DNA of 64,000 nucleotides from Bacteroidales bacterium (lineage in GTDB: Bacteria; Bacteroidota; Bacteroidia; Bacteroidales; Muribaculaceae). The position numbers were made by a program, and so were the translations under genes. A model generated the notes under the pieces. The model saw only the letters and a list, made by a program, of their open reading frames with translations, did not search any database and had not been told where the DNA came from. Below are positions 17,573-28,600 of this stretch, in pieces (within the stretch, counting starts at the first letter, position 1; every line of letters starts with the position of its first letter). The stretch lies in contig CP091725.1 of NCBI GenBank assembly GCA_022009815.1, forward strand, positions 992,001-1,056,000, given 5' to 3'.

Positions 17573-18742
17573 ATGAAGTCCTTAAAATCAATCATCCTGA
17601 CAGTCCTGACGGTTGCAATGAGCACCTTGACGGCACAGGCGGCAATCAGTGTCGGCGCAGAGCAGACAAGTGAATACATCCCGTTGCTGAAAGGCAAGCG
17701 CGTTGCTCTTCTGAGCAACCACACCGGCATGGTTGGCAACGAGCACGTGCTCGACATCATGCTGCGCAAAGGCGTCAACGTCACAACAATCTTCTCTCCC
17801 GAACACGGCTTCCGCGGCAATGCCGACGCCGGCGAACACGTGAAGAGCAGCGTCGACCCCAAGACCGGCATTCCCATCGCCTCTCTCTACGACGGCAACA
17901 AGCGCGAGCCCAAGAAAGAAATAATGGCAAAATTCGACATCATCGTCACCGACATCCAGGATGTAGGCCTGCGGTTCTACACCTACTACTGCACGATGGT
18001 CGACCTCATGAACGCCGCCGTCAAATACGGCAAGGAGTTTATGGTACTCGACCGTCCGAACCCCAACGGCATGTATGTCGACGGTCCGATCCTCGACATG
18101 AAATACGAATCAGGCGTAGGACGCCTTCCGATCCCCATCGTGCACGGCCTCACAATGGGCGAGATTGCCACAATGGCAAACGGCGAAGGCTGGCTCAAGG
18201 GCGGCAAGAAAGTGCCGTTGACCGTGATAAAGTGCAAGGGCTACACCCATCAGAGCCGCTACGTGCTGCCTATCGCACCGTCGCCCAACCTCCCCAACAT
18301 GCACGCCATCTATCTTTATCCATCGATGTGCTATTTCGAAGCCACCCCGGTTAGCCTCGGGCGCGGCACGACGAAGCCATTCCAGATTTACGGCCATCCC
18401 AACATGAAGGGCTATTCGTTCTCGTTCACACCACGCAGCATCAGCGGCGCCAAGAATCCGCCACAACTCAACAAGCTGTGCTACGGCGTTGACTTGTCAG
18501 GTCTGTCGGACGAAGAAGTCATCGCCAAAGGCATAAACCTCGAATACCTCATCGACGCCTACCGCAACCTCAATCTGGACGACCACTTCTTCCGTCCGTT
18601 CTTCGAGCTGCTCATAGGCCGCGGCGACATCCGCAAAATGATAAAGGAAGGCAAGAGCGCCGACGAAATCAAAGCCACATGGCAGTCGGACGTCGAGAAG
18701 TTCAAGGCACAGCGCCGTCCATATCTTCTTTATGCAGAATAA
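17573..18742 (+). CDS. namZ: Exo-beta-N-acetylmuramidase, NamZ family (DUF1343, GH171)
   Basis: The DUF1343 family was shown to release MurNAc from the non-reducing end of peptidoglycan fragments (NamZ). The protein has 389 residues with a signal peptide (LTVLTVAMSTLTAQA), so it acts in the periplasm. Conserved stretches include ALLSNHTGMVG, TIFSPEHGFRG, VTDIQDVGLRFYTYYCTM and DRPNPNG. The glutamate in SPEHGFRG and the DIQD aspartates are candidate active-site residues. The symporter starts 41 bases downstream and a WYL regulator follows, so the three probably form a MurNAc or muropeptide recovery unit. The murQ and murK genes found with it in Tannerella (from memory) are absent here. Confidence 0.92.
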   Translation: MKSLKSIILTVLTVAMSTLTAQAAISVGAEQTSEYIPLLKGKRVALLSNHTGMVGNEHVLDIMLRKGVNVTTIFSPEHGFRGNADAGEHVKSSVDPKTGIPIASLYDGNKREPKKEIMAKFDIIVTDIQDVGLRFYTYYCTMVDLMNAAVKYGKEFMVLDRPNPNGMYVDGPILDMKYESGVGRLPIPIVHGLTMGEIATMANGEGWLKGGKKVPLTVIKCKGYTHQSRYVLPIAPSPNLPNMHAIYLYPSMCYFEATPVSLGRGTTKPFQIYGHPNMKGYSFSFTPRSISGAKNPPQLNKLCYGVDLSGLSDEEVIAKGINLEYLIDAYRNLNLDDHFFRPFFELLIGRGDIRKMIKEGKSADEIKATWQSDVEKFKAQRRPYLLYAE

Positions 18743-18783
18743 TCAATAATTCAATCACTTATAACAAAACACCGTAAAAACTT

Positions 18784-20235
18784 ATGTCAACTCCTTGGAT
18801 AATCCTCGCGACAATCGCGTTTTATTTCCTACTGCTGTTTGTCATCTCATGGATAACCGGCCGCAAGGCCGACAACGCCGGCTTCTTCACCGGCAACCGC
18901 AAATCTCCGTGGTATCTTGTTGCGATAGCTATGATCGGCGCGCCGATTTCAGGCGTCACCTTCATCTCCGTCCCCGGCGCCGTCGCCGCCAACGGCTACT
19001 CCTACATGCAGATGGTGCTCGGCTTCTTTGTCGGCGCACTGCTCGTCTCGCTTGTGCTGATACCGATGTTCTACCGCATGAACCTTGTCAGCATCTACGG
19101 CTACCTTGAAAACCGCTTCGGGCTTGCAAGCTACCGCACAGGCGCATGGTTCTTCTTCATCTCCAAGATGCTCGGCGCGTCGGTGCGCTTCTTCGTGGTG
19201 TGCGTTGTGCTCCAGTCGCTTGTTTTCGACTCGTTCGGCATACCGTTCTCCGTCAACGTCATCCTCACCGTGGCACTCATCTGGCTCTACTCCTACCAGG
19301 GCGGCGTCAAGTCGCTCATCTGGACCGACTCACTGAAGACCGTCTGCCTTGTAGGCTCTCTGATCTGCTGCGTTGTGGTCATCGCCGGCCGCCTCGACAT
19401 GAGCATTGCCGACCTACCCAGCGCCGTTATCGCCGACAAGACCAGCCAGATCTTCTTCTTCGACAATCCATCCGACGCCCACTACTTCTGGAAGCAATTT
19501 CTCGCCGGAGTGTTTATGCTTGTAGCCATGACCGGCCTTGACCAAGACCTCATGCAACGCACAATGAGCTGCAAGAACTTCCGCGACTCACAGAAGAATA
19601 TGATTGTTGCCAACTTCATGCAAATCTTCGTCATCGGTCTGTTTCTCGTGCTCGGCACCCTTCTCTACATGTATGCCGGCCGCAACGGCATCCACACAGA
19701 GAAGCCCGACGCCCTCTTCGGCGCAATTGCCTGGAGCGACGGCTTCCCGATAATAATCGGTATCCTGTTTATCCTCGGTCTCATCGCAGCGTCATACTCC
19801 GCCGCCGGCTCCGCCCTCACGGCCATGACCACCTCATTCACCGTCGACATACTCCAAGCCGACAAGAAAAAAGACGACGCCCATCTGACAAGCACCCGCA
19901 AGAAAGTGCATGTAGCCATGTCGGTGTTGATGATTGTCACCATCATCGTGTTCAACGCCCTCAACAACGACAGCGCCATCAACGCCGTCTACTCGCTCGC
20001 CTCCTACACCTACGGCCCGATTCTCGGTATGTTTGTGTTTGGCATGGCATGTAAGAAGCCCGTCAACGACAAACTTGTCCCAGTGGTCTGCATCGCAGCA
20101 CCCCTCATCAGCCTCGTGCTTCAGAAAAACAGCGAGGCGTGGTTCAACGGCTATCAGATAGGCTTCGAGCTTCTGCTCATCAACGCAGCGCTCACCGTTG
20201 TCGGTCTGGCATTCTTAATCAAAAGAAACAAATAG
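18784..20235 (+). CDS. Sodium:solute symporter (SSS family), possible MurNAc importer
   Basis: An inner-membrane sodium-coupled symporter of 483 residues with about 13 hydrophobic segments. SSS features are the sodium-site helix AASYSAAGSALTAMTTSFTVDI (the first 20 residues are the key part), the early motif GFFTGNRKSPWYLVAIAMIG and GLDQDLMQRTMSCKN after helix 7. Its position between NamZ and a WYL regulator suggests that it carries MurNAc or a related sugar across the inner membrane. This is by analogy with the MurT transporter of Tannerella and is an inference. It could instead carry sialic acid or another sugar. The stop is six bases before the regulator. Confidence 0.85.
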   Translation: MSTPWIILATIAFYFLLLFVISWITGRKADNAGFFTGNRKSPWYLVAIAMIGAPISGVTFISVPGAVAANGYSYMQMVLGFFVGALLVSLVLIPMFYRMNLVSIYGYLENRFGLASYRTGAWFFFISKMLGASVRFFVVCVVLQSLVFDSFGIPFSVNVILTVALIWLYSYQGGVKSLIWTDSLKTVCLVGSLICCVVVIAGRLDMSIADLPSAVIADKTSQIFFFDNPSDAHYFWKQFLAGVFMLVAMTGLDQDLMQRTMSCKNFRDSQKNMIVANFMQIFVIGLFLVLGTLLYMYAGRNGIHTEKPDALFGAIAWSDGFPIIIGILFILGLIAASYSAAGSALTAMTTSFTVDILQADKKKDDAHLTSTRKKVHVAMSVLMIVTIIVFNALNNDSAINAVYSLASYTYGPILGMFVFGMACKKPVNDKLVPVVCIAAPLISLVLQKNSEAWFNGYQIGFELLLINAALTVVGLAFLIKRNK

Positions 20236-20241
20236 TCAGGC

Positions 20242-21130
20242 ATGTCGCGCAACCTGCTGAACAAATATATCTGGCTGCTTGAAACCATAGAGCGCCACGG
20301 CCGCCTGTCGCGCTCCGAGCTCAACGACCTGTGGCTCGCCTCCGACATCTCCGGAGGCGAGCCGTTGGCGCGGCGCACATTCTACAACTACCGCAACGGC
20401 ATAGAGGAGATTTTCGGCATCTCGATAGCCTACAACAGCGCCACCTACGAATATTTCATCGAAAACGCCGACGCCACCGGCGAGCTCAGCGGCTGGCTCA
20501 TCAACTCAATGTCGATCAACGGAATGCTCAGCGACGCCGGCGACATCGCCGACCGCGTGATGCTGGAAGACGTGCCGTCGGCACGCCGCTATCTCGCCAC
20601 GGTGATCGACGCCATCAAGAAGTTTCGCAAGGTGAAGTTCTCCTACACACCATTCTACCGCACCAAAGCAAGCGAAGGCATCATCATAGAGCCTTACTTC
20701 CTGCGCATCTTCAAGCAACGCTGGTATATGATAGGCTACAACTCCAAGGACCGCATGGTTAAGACCTATTCTCTCGACCGCGTTAACACCCTGACACTCA
20801 CTGAGGAGCATTTCGAGGACCCCGGCATCAGCGTGAAAGAGTTTCAAGAACTTTTTCGGCATCATGACCACCAAAAGCGAGGCAAAGCACGTTGTGCTGC
20901 GCGCCGACAGCGAGCAGGCCAAATACCTGCGCGCCCTTCCGCTCCACCCCTCCCAGCGCGAGACCATGGGCGACGGCTACAGCGATTTCGACTATCATCT
21001 CTGCATCACCTACGACTTTATCCAGGAACTGCTGTCGAAAGGCAGCCGCATCATGGTTGTCGCCCCCGCGGAATTGAAGGCCGCCGTGGTTGAAGAACTG
21101 CGCAAGTCGCTGTCGAACTATGAGCTATAG
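20242..21130 (+). CDS. WYL-domain transcriptional regulator, frame broken near 20855
   Basis: A helix-turn-helix plus WYL sensor protein of about 296 residues once repaired. The N-terminal winged helix contains RLSRSELNDLWLASD and RRTFYNYRNGIEEIFG. The WYL core has the EPYFLRIFKQRWYMIGYN stretch and TYSLDRVNTLTL. The first frame is lost after VKEFQELF at a T5 run (20852-20856). The second frame resumes with GIMTTKSEAKHVVLRADSE and runs to the C-terminal WCX part at 21130. Either one T is extra or two bases are missing. It starts six bases after the symporter, so it may control the namZ-symporter unit in response to a sugar or nucleotide ligand. Confidence 0.85.
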
Positions 21131-21206
21131 GACAATTAAGCCACAAAAAGCGATATTTTAAAAATTATTATCTCCGTCCAAGTTGCCGCAATGCTTGGGA
21201 AATGAG

Positions 21207-21215
21207 TATTTTTGC
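21207..21215 (+). promoter_or_regulatory. Promoter -7 box (TATTTTTGC) for the phospholipase gene
   Basis: TAnnTTTGC eight bases upstream of ATG 21223. It falls inside the longer open frame from 21202, so translation must start at 21223, nearly leaderless. Confidence 0.6.
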
Positions 21216-21222
21216 AATCGCA

Positions 21223-22062
21223 ATGAGGCAGTTATTCATCACGTTACTAATCTGCGTGGTTTCAGCCATTGGAGCCGACGCACAAATTGTTGACCTTGGA
21301 CAGGAAAAGATCAACACCGACAGTCTGCGCCGCGAACTTGACAACGGTCCGTACTTCACGCTCTACAAAGACAATTATTTTATCACCGGCACATCGATAG
21401 GAACGCAAGCCCCGTCGCGCACCAACAGCGACGTGAAATTCCAAGTGAGCATCGCGCAGCGTCTCACGAAGAGTACGCTTCCGTTCAACACGTATCTCTT
21501 TCTCTTCTACTCGCAGAAGTGCATGTGGAACATCTACGAGGAGTCGCTTCCCATGCGCGACCTCAACTTCAACCCCGGTATCGGACTGGCAAAGCATCTG
21601 TTTGTCAAAAACCGCTATATCGGCAAGGTCACGCTCCTCGTCGAGCATGAATCAAACGGACGCGACGGCGTGGATTCTCGCAGCTGGAACAAGATTTCGC
21701 TTGCCTGCAACATCTTCATCGACCCGAATTTCATGATTCACGGCAAGGCGTGGATTCCCATCATCGACGGCATGAACAACAAAGACATTCTCGACTACAG
21801 CGGCATCTACCAGACCGGCATGACCTACACTACCCCCAACAAGCGTTTCGGCTTTGGGCTGACGCTCATCAAGCGCCGCGGATGGCGGCTGAGCTACAAC
21901 ACCATCTGGGAGTTCAACTACCGAGTGTTCAAGAAAGACAATCAATTTCTTTTCGTGCAATACTACAACGGATACGGAGAGAACCTGCTCGACTACAACA
22001 AGTTTCACTCGCGCCTGCGTGTGGGACTCGTGATAAAGCCAAAACTTTTCAGCGATTTCTAA
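21223..22062 (+). CDS. pldA: Outer-membrane phospholipase A (PldA-like)
   Basis: Calcium-dependent outer-membrane enzyme that removes acyl chains from phospholipids misplaced in the outer leaflet. The protein is 279 residues with a signal peptide (LFITLLICVVSAIGADA). It shows the OMPLA catalytic motif HESNG (His and Ser of the triad, Asn beside) in LLVEHESNGRDG, followed by alternating strands typical of a 12-strand barrel. It ends in an aromatic residue (PKLFSDF), as barrels do. The start was chosen from the promoter position. The glycosyltransferase gene follows 3 bases after the stop, so the two are probably co-transcribed. Confidence 0.9.
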   Translation: MRQLFITLLICVVSAIGADAQIVDLGQEKINTDSLRRELDNGPYFTLYKDNYFITGTSIGTQAPSRTNSDVKFQVSIAQRLTKSTLPFNTYLFLFYSQKCMWNIYEESLPMRDLNFNPGIGLAKHLFVKNRYIGKVTLLVEHESNGRDGVDSRSWNKISLACNIFIDPNFMIHGKAWIPIIDGMNNKDILDYSGIYQTGMTYTTPNKRFGFGLTLIKRRGWRLSYNTIWEFNYRVFKKDNQFLFVQYYNGYGENLLDYNKFHSRLRVGLVIKPKLFSDF

Positions 22063-22065
22063 GTT

Positions 22066-23223
22066 ATGAAAATAGGATTCGACGCCAAGCGGGCGGCACA
22101 AAACCGCACAGGGCTGGGAAACTACAGCCGCTTCGTGCTGCGCATCCTCTCGCAGCAGCACCCCGAAAACGAATACCGCCTCTACATGCCCAACCCACGG
22201 CGCACGCCATTTCTGCACGAGATACCCACCATTGCGAGCCTGCGGCAATGCTTCCCGCCCAAAGGCTTGTGGAGCCGTCTGCGGCAACTGTGGCGCGTGT
22301 GGGGCATGACATCCACCCTGCGCGACGACGGCATAGAGCTGTTTCACGGGCTCAGCAACGAGCTGCCCCTCAACATAGGCCGCGGCAACTGCCGCAGCGT
22401 GGTGACCATACACGACCTTATCTTCATCCACACTCCACAATACTACCACTGGATTGACCGGCAGATTTACAACTACAAGTTCCGCCACGCCTGCCATTCC
22501 GCCGACCGCGTTATTGCCGTGAGCCAATACACCAAACGCGAGATTATGCACTACTACGGCGTGGCAGAGGAGAAAATCGACGTGGTCTATCAGGGTTGCG
22601 ACAAGGCGTTTGCCGCCGAGATTGCGCAATCCACGCTCGACGACGTGAAGGCGCGCTACGGCCTTCCCTCCGAGTTTGCACTGTTTGTGGGCAGCATAGA
22701 GGAGCGCAAGAATCTCGGTTTGCTCGTTGAGGCGCTGCGGCTGTCGGCCTCCGGCGGACGCGCGTTCCACATCGTTGCCGTAGGACGCTCCACAGCCTAC
22801 TGCGAGTCGCTGAAACGCCGCATTGCAGAGCTCGGTCTTGCCGACTACTGCCATTTTCACCACAACGTGCCGTTTGCCGACCTGCCATCGTTTTATCGGC
22901 TCGCGTGCCTGTTTGTCTACCCTTCACGCATCGAGGGCTTCGGCATTCCTCTGCTCGAGGCGCTCACCAGCGGCGTGCCGGCGGTGGGCTGCACCGGCTC
23001 GTGTCTTGAGGAGGCCGGCGGACAGGGATCGATATATGTCGACCCCGACGACGCAGAGGGCATGAGAAAGGCTGTGGAGAGCGTGCTTGGCGACGAAACG
23101 CTGCGCCAGCGCATGATTGCCGACGGCAGGGAACACATCAAGCGCTTCACCGACGAGACGCTGTGCGCCGACTTGATGCGCGTGTATGAAAAAACGATGA
23201 GCCAGCCGTCTGCAACCCGCTGA
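22066..23223 (+). CDS. Glycosyltransferase family 4
   Basis: GT-B retaining glycosyltransferase of 385 residues. The N-terminal domain has the glycine-rich loop AQNRTGLGNYSRFVL and VTIHDLIFIHTPQYYHW. The C-terminal donor domain has ALFVGSIEERKNLGLLVEAL and the E-x7-E motif in PSRIEGFGIPLLEAL. No membrane segment is seen, so it is cytoplasmic or peripheral. It likely adds a sugar to LPS, capsule or a glycoprotein glycan; donor and acceptor are unknown. It lies three bases after pldA. The frame is intact. Confidence 0.9.
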   Translation: MKIGFDAKRAAQNRTGLGNYSRFVLRILSQQHPENEYRLYMPNPRRTPFLHEIPTIASLRQCFPPKGLWSRLRQLWRVWGMTSTLRDDGIELFHGLSNELPLNIGRGNCRSVVTIHDLIFIHTPQYYHWIDRQIYNYKFRHACHSADRVIAVSQYTKREIMHYYGVAEEKIDVVYQGCDKAFAAEIAQSTLDDVKARYGLPSEFALFVGSIEERKNLGLLVEALRLSASGGRAFHIVAVGRSTAYCESLKRRIAELGLADYCHFHHNVPFADLPSFYRLACLFVYPSRIEGFGIPLLEALTSGVPAVGCTGSCLEEAGGQGSIYVDPDDAEGMRKAVESVLGDETLRQRMIADGREHIKRFTDETLCADLMRVYEKTMSQPSATR

Positions 23224-23298
23224 AACGCCGCGCTGACGGATGACAACGACAAAGCTCAATCTGTCGGCATTAAATTTCCGCCAAGCCGGAAAAAGTCT

Positions 23299-23307
23299 TA
23301 TTTTTGC
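23299..23307 (+). promoter_or_regulatory. Promoter -7 box (TATTTTTGC) for the TPR regulator
   Basis: TAnnTTTGC six bases before ATG 23313, which implies a nearly leaderless message and supports that start. Confidence 0.55.
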
Positions 23308-23312
23308 ACATT

Positions 23313-25071
23313 ATGAAGCATATACTTTTGATATTGCTCTTTGCTGCGCTCCTCGCAGTGGCCTCGTGCAGCCGCACCGACGACGCCCGCCTTGCCGTGG
23401 CAGAAAGACAGATGGCAGAACATCCCGACAGCGCACTCTTGACGTTGCGCAAGATCGACGCCACGTCGCTCAACCGTCACAACACCGCCCTGTATGCCCT
23501 GCTGCTGACGCAAGCCCAATACAAACGACATCACCGCCACCAGCGACTCTCTGATAAACATTGCCCTCTATTATTTTTCCGACGGCAAGCGCCACATTGA
23601 ATGCCTTGTCTATAAAGGCGCTGTATTGCAAGAACTTGGCGAAGAACAGGAGGCGATTGACTATCTAAAAAAAGCAGAAGCGGCGACCTCTCCAACTGAC
23701 AACGAGATGCTTGGATACATCAATATGCGGCTTGGCAACATCTATATGAACTCTTATATTGAGAACAACGAGGATATTGCAAAATACAAAAAAGCTCTGC
23801 ATCACTACAAGCTGTCGGGCAATAAAAAGTATCAGCTGGCATGTCTTGGCACCGTCGGCGCTCTATATCGCGCGGAGAATATGGACAGCGCATATTACTA
23901 TATCAATGCTGCTATAAAACTGGCTGAAGAATTGGGAAACAGCGAGAGAATTGCGTATCATAAGGAAACTTTGGCTCGGGCATATTTTATGGATTCTCTT
24001 ATCAATAAAGCCAAAGATGTCGCAATGGACGTATTAAGCTATGACGTTGATGTTAGCGACAGGGTGGATATTTATGTAGATTTAATAGGAATATACACAA
24101 CATTAGGCAAACCCGACTCGGCTATGCTATATTCAGAACAAATAGACACAACAGCCATACATCCAAGTCAAAAGGTTGCAATGCTTATGGCTTTGACAAA
24201 ATTGTACAAAGATATGGGCAATTTTGAGAAAGCTTTTTGGGTAGACCACCGATGTTTTTCCCTCGTAGACTCCATACAGAAATCAAGCCATCAATCAGAA
24301 CTTTATGGATTGGAATTGAGATATGACAAGAAAGAAGCGGAAGTCGCAAATGCAAAACTAAGCAATAGGCAATTGGTATTATCCCTCATTATACTTATCA
24401 TGGGGTTGCTGCTTGTATTGGCTTTTGCCATTGTTAAACGATGGAAAGTCCGCAATGCAAATTGCCTAATGATTATATCACAATTAGAGAACGAATCTGA
24501 AATAATAAAACTACGAAGCGCAAAACAGGAGCAGAAATCAAAGAAGCAAACAGATGAAATAAGCAAATTGTCAAAAGAATCTGAAGCATTACGAAACCGC
24601 CTAACACGAAAAGATGAAGCAGAGATTCAAATGCGAGAAATTATCAATTGGCAATTCTGCAATGTAAATGGATTGCTTGCTTTTGCACACGAATGCGACA
24701 AGCGTCCAGCAAAATTTATGAAAGAGTTTCTTAAGACTGTACAATCTGCTAAAAACAGAATGTCTGACTCCTTATGGAAAACTATGCAAGATTATGTAAA
24801 CCTATGCTATGACAATTTACTGAAGAAAATCGCAACAGACTATCCAAAACTTACAGAAGAAGACTTAATGATAATAGCTATGCAAAAATGTGGATTTACA
24901 TACATTGGTATGACTATCTGTATGGGATATAAGGACGTAAACTATGTCAATGTAAAGAAACAGCGAATAGCAAAAAAAATTGGCACAGATGAAACTCTCG
25001 CAATATTCATTTCTCAATATATCAACAAGCTAAAAACAACCCAAGTATACAACAAAAACACATTTTTGTAA
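23313..25071 (+). CDS. Membrane-anchored TPR / coiled-coil regulator, frame broken near 23524
   Basis: About 586 residues after repair. A lipoprotein-type signal (LLAVASC) opens the protein, then TPR-like helices (YLKKAEAATSPTDNEMLGYI, ALHHYKLSGNKKYQLACLG, DSAYYYINAAIKLAEELGN). One membrane segment follows (LSLIILIMGLLLVLAFAIV), then a coiled coil (ENESEIIKLRSAKQEQKSK). The C-terminal domain resembles the LuxR-like HTH end of Bacteroidetes TPR regulators (LTEEDLMIIAMQKCGFTYI, then VNVKKQRIAKKIG). The break at 23523-23525 separates LLLTQAQYK from NDITATSDSLINIALYYFSD and looks like loss of two bases in a Lys-Asn pair. The second half is AT-rich. It probably controls the downstream DUF3244 and T9SS genes; this is inferred from position only. 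Confidence 0.8.
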
Positions 25072-25230
25072 GACAACAATTGCCACATCTTACCAATGAT
25101 TAGAAAAGCACTCTAGCAACATATTGATTACCATCTTATTAAGCCCCTCTTGATAATAACATTTTTTTTGTTTGTTAAATATATATTTTTTTAAATTCGT
25201 TGACATAAACCTCTTTTAATTTTTACTTTT

Positions 25231-25591
25231 ATGTCAAAGAAAATTTTATTATTCGCCGCTGTAATCTCAGCTGTTTATACCCTTGCTGAGGGTTCTGAAA
25301 AAATTGTTGTTACAAAAACAAAAAACAGGTGACAAAACAGAAACTCATATTCCAGAAGTGGATTATGACAAAGAGAAAAACAAACTTGATGTGTCATTCC
25401 GGTCTGACGGAAACTATGATGTCATAATTGACGATGAAGACGGAGAAACACGATGCAGGTTTGGGCTCAACACATCTGGGGCAAAGCAACAATATGCACT
25501 GCCAAACCTCCAAGAAGGGGTATACACCGTTACCATTTCATCGGGCATAAACGAGTTCTCCGGTGAATTATATGTCGATGATGATTTCTAA
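25231..25591 (+). CDS. DUF3244-like small secreted protein, frame broken near 25322
   Basis: A 120-residue protein after repair. ATG 25231 gives a signal peptide (KKILLFAAVISAVYTLAEG), but that frame stops at an A6 run (25320-25325). The next frame resumes as GDKTETHIPEVDYDKEK and continues to the stop at 25591. The mature part is a single small beta-sandwich with the endings ...VTISSGINEFSGELYV, as in DUF3244 proteins, which act as small periplasmic or surface partners of unknown role. It stands 32 bases before a large T9SS-sorted protein. Either one A is extra or two bases are missing. An AT-rich spacer of about 160 bases separates it from the TPR regulator. Confidence 0.65.
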
Positions 25592-25623
25592 TCAAACCTT
25601 TTACAAACCAAAAACCAATTATT

Positions 25624-28600
25624 ATGAAAAAAACATTATTCCTGTCATTCCTTTTTTGCCTTTTAGGAATGTCGTTAACATTTGCGCAAGAAACAGACTT
25701 CAACGGCGATGCCGATTTCAGCGAAGAAGAATTTCGTCAAAAAGTAGATTCCGTGTTCCAATATATGGAATATCAGGGCGTTGACACCGGCATTCTGATT
25801 GAACACGGTTTCAATTTCCTAAACCCAAGAGTATTCAATGGACAAAACCCAGATTCCGTATATTCTAATAAGGATATACTAAAAACGCTGTATGCCGGAT
25901 TGTATGACTCAAAAGTAAACAACGAATTTTCTTTGGGAGATACAGAAACCGTATTTTCAAAGGTTGACAACTCCCAAAACATTTCAATACTCTATTGCGG
26001 TTACAATTACCTTCCCGAGCGAGCATTCAAATCCGGTCAATTGTATTTTGAAAACGAACAAATCAAAATAGACGACACATATCATTGGAGTCCTTTTGAC
26101 TATGATTTTTGCTTTGCCATAGCCCTTGGAAAGAACGAATTTGAAGGGACCGAAATAAGTATTCCTTTGAAGATAGACACTCTGATTACCAATATTATGT
26201 CAAAAGTGGCAACAATGGAGATAAAAGCAGATAACGAGGAGTATGAAAAAGTTAAAGTCAACAGTAATTGGACACATAGTTTTTCAGAACTTGGCGAACA
26301 CTGGCTCACGTTCCGTATTCAGTTTGACGACGGCTATACAATGGAATGCCGCACACCAATAATGCTATATCAGTCGGATCGGCTACGCTCATATCTACCA
26401 CAAAAGGCTATAGAAACGTTCAGCACAATTGCCCCTGACAGAGAACAGTCGGGAGGAAAACTTGAAGTAATTTATCTCAACAAGGAGAAAACCGATGGAA
26501 AATTTATCCGTCCATTGGTTATTGTCGGCGACATCAATCTGTCAAGCATTCTCTCTGGCGACGCAACTAAGTCAATCGACCTCAAATCCCTTTGTTCAAA
26601 CAAAGAGATAAGCAATAAGATTGATCAATTGTCGCAAATATATGATATTATATATTTGAAATACAATGATGATATGGATGACTTGCTGCGCAATGGAAAG
26701 TTGCTGCGTAAGGCATTGCAGACAGTAAACGACAACCGGTTTTCGGTGTCGGATGATACCTACGTTGTTGGTCTTGGCGTTGGTGGCGTAATTGCACGCA
26801 TCGGCATCAATATGATGGAGAGCGCAGGCGAGAATCATCGTGTTTGTAAGTTTATAGCAGTAAACTCCCCTTTTAGAGGAGTAAATATTCCGTTGTCATT
26901 GCAAGCGCTGATGAGACACATTCCTAAATTCCCTAAATTGGTAAAAAGAAACATCAGTAGTTTTATCAACAAAGCCGAAAGTTTTAATAATTTTATAAAC
27001 ATTGCTTTGATGAATTCTTTGATTATTCAACGACTTGATGAGCAAAACAATTGCTCAAATCTACTTAATACCAATTGGTTGACTATCAATCAAGAATATT
27101 TTTCAAAGCCACAGAAATGCCAATCAGTTACAATTGTGACAAATCCTATGACAGGAAAAAAGGAAGATAACATTTTTAAAATAAAAGGAAGAAAATCTAT
27201 TATCATAGCTAATTTTTCTGTAGATTTAAATGGATATGATTCAAAGCCAAGAAACGAAATCTATTCTGGGAAAACGGTTCTCTCTGTCGTTGGTTTTGGA
27301 AAAACAAGAAAATTCAAAATCAATGGCAATAATTTTGTTCTTCCTATAGATCAAGACCCGGGTTTAAGAATTTCAATAGCACCGTTAAAGAATCTAACAT
27401 CTATCGTAGACATCAATATCATTTGCCCAAGCATCACCTACATTCCTTGCTATAGCGCATTGGATATACCAAAGTCGGAATTTGATGCAATTACTAATTT
27501 TGACGAGTTTGTTTCGAATAAGTTTGATAAATGCATATTGATTCGAACGTCTGACAATACCGACTACACGCCAATAATGTCAGCACTTGCCAGAGAATTG
27601 GTTCCACATATAGAGGGACAGACCCACAATGTGTTTGGCACAACAGAACTTACACTGGAAAACGCACCTAACATTTCGTTGATAAAATATGAGTGGACAT
27701 CCAAAAGTGGCAATTTCAAAGTGATTTCATCCTCAAAAATAAAGCCGTGCTGACACCAACAAATTACTTAGGAGCAACCGATTTTATTGACGTTACCCCA
27801 AAAATGCAACTTGTCAGCCTACCAGAAATAGAACGACTGAAAACAACTTTTAAAATTTCATCTGCTCAACTCTCTATCAAAGGAAACGATTATATATCTC
27901 CAGAACTTGGAATCTACAGCTTGTCGCGCATACCTGACGATGTTACTTCCATTACATGGACAGCATCCAACGGAGTGGAACTCACTCCCTATGAAGACAT
28001 GACAGTTGGAGCAAAGCTAAAGAGCGACATCTGACCGTTGGATTCAGGCCTCTTTCACATCGTATGGAGTAACCCACAAGATTAGCAAAAGCCTCAATGT
28101 GGCAAAACTCGACTCCATAAGCATGAAGATGGTGAAACACTGGCGCAACAAGGAAGAAGAACTCGACAAATACTTTTTCCATATTGACATATACCCTTCA
28201 TCGCCAATAGACGAGATGGATTTTTGTTGGTACAACACCGTGAATATTTACCCTAAAGAATCAGACAACGGTCATGGTATGATGAAATATTTTGGCGAAG
28301 CCAAAATAACAACAGAAGGCGATGTGGGACCATGCTATCAGATAAAAACAGATCCGATAATTCCAATAAAACCAATTATTCCACAATTCATTAACGAATT
28401 GGCAGATATTCCTGTAGAACCACTACTGAAAGGCAAAAATGAAGCAATTGTTTCGATGCCAAAAATCGGTGTTGATGAGACTGCAAAAGGAAAAGTTTTT
28501 TGTGATGTCAAAGATAAATTCGGCACAATTTATACTGTTTCGTATGAGGTTGAATCAAAATGGTCGACAATCTATTGCGCAACACCAAATCCGGCAAACA

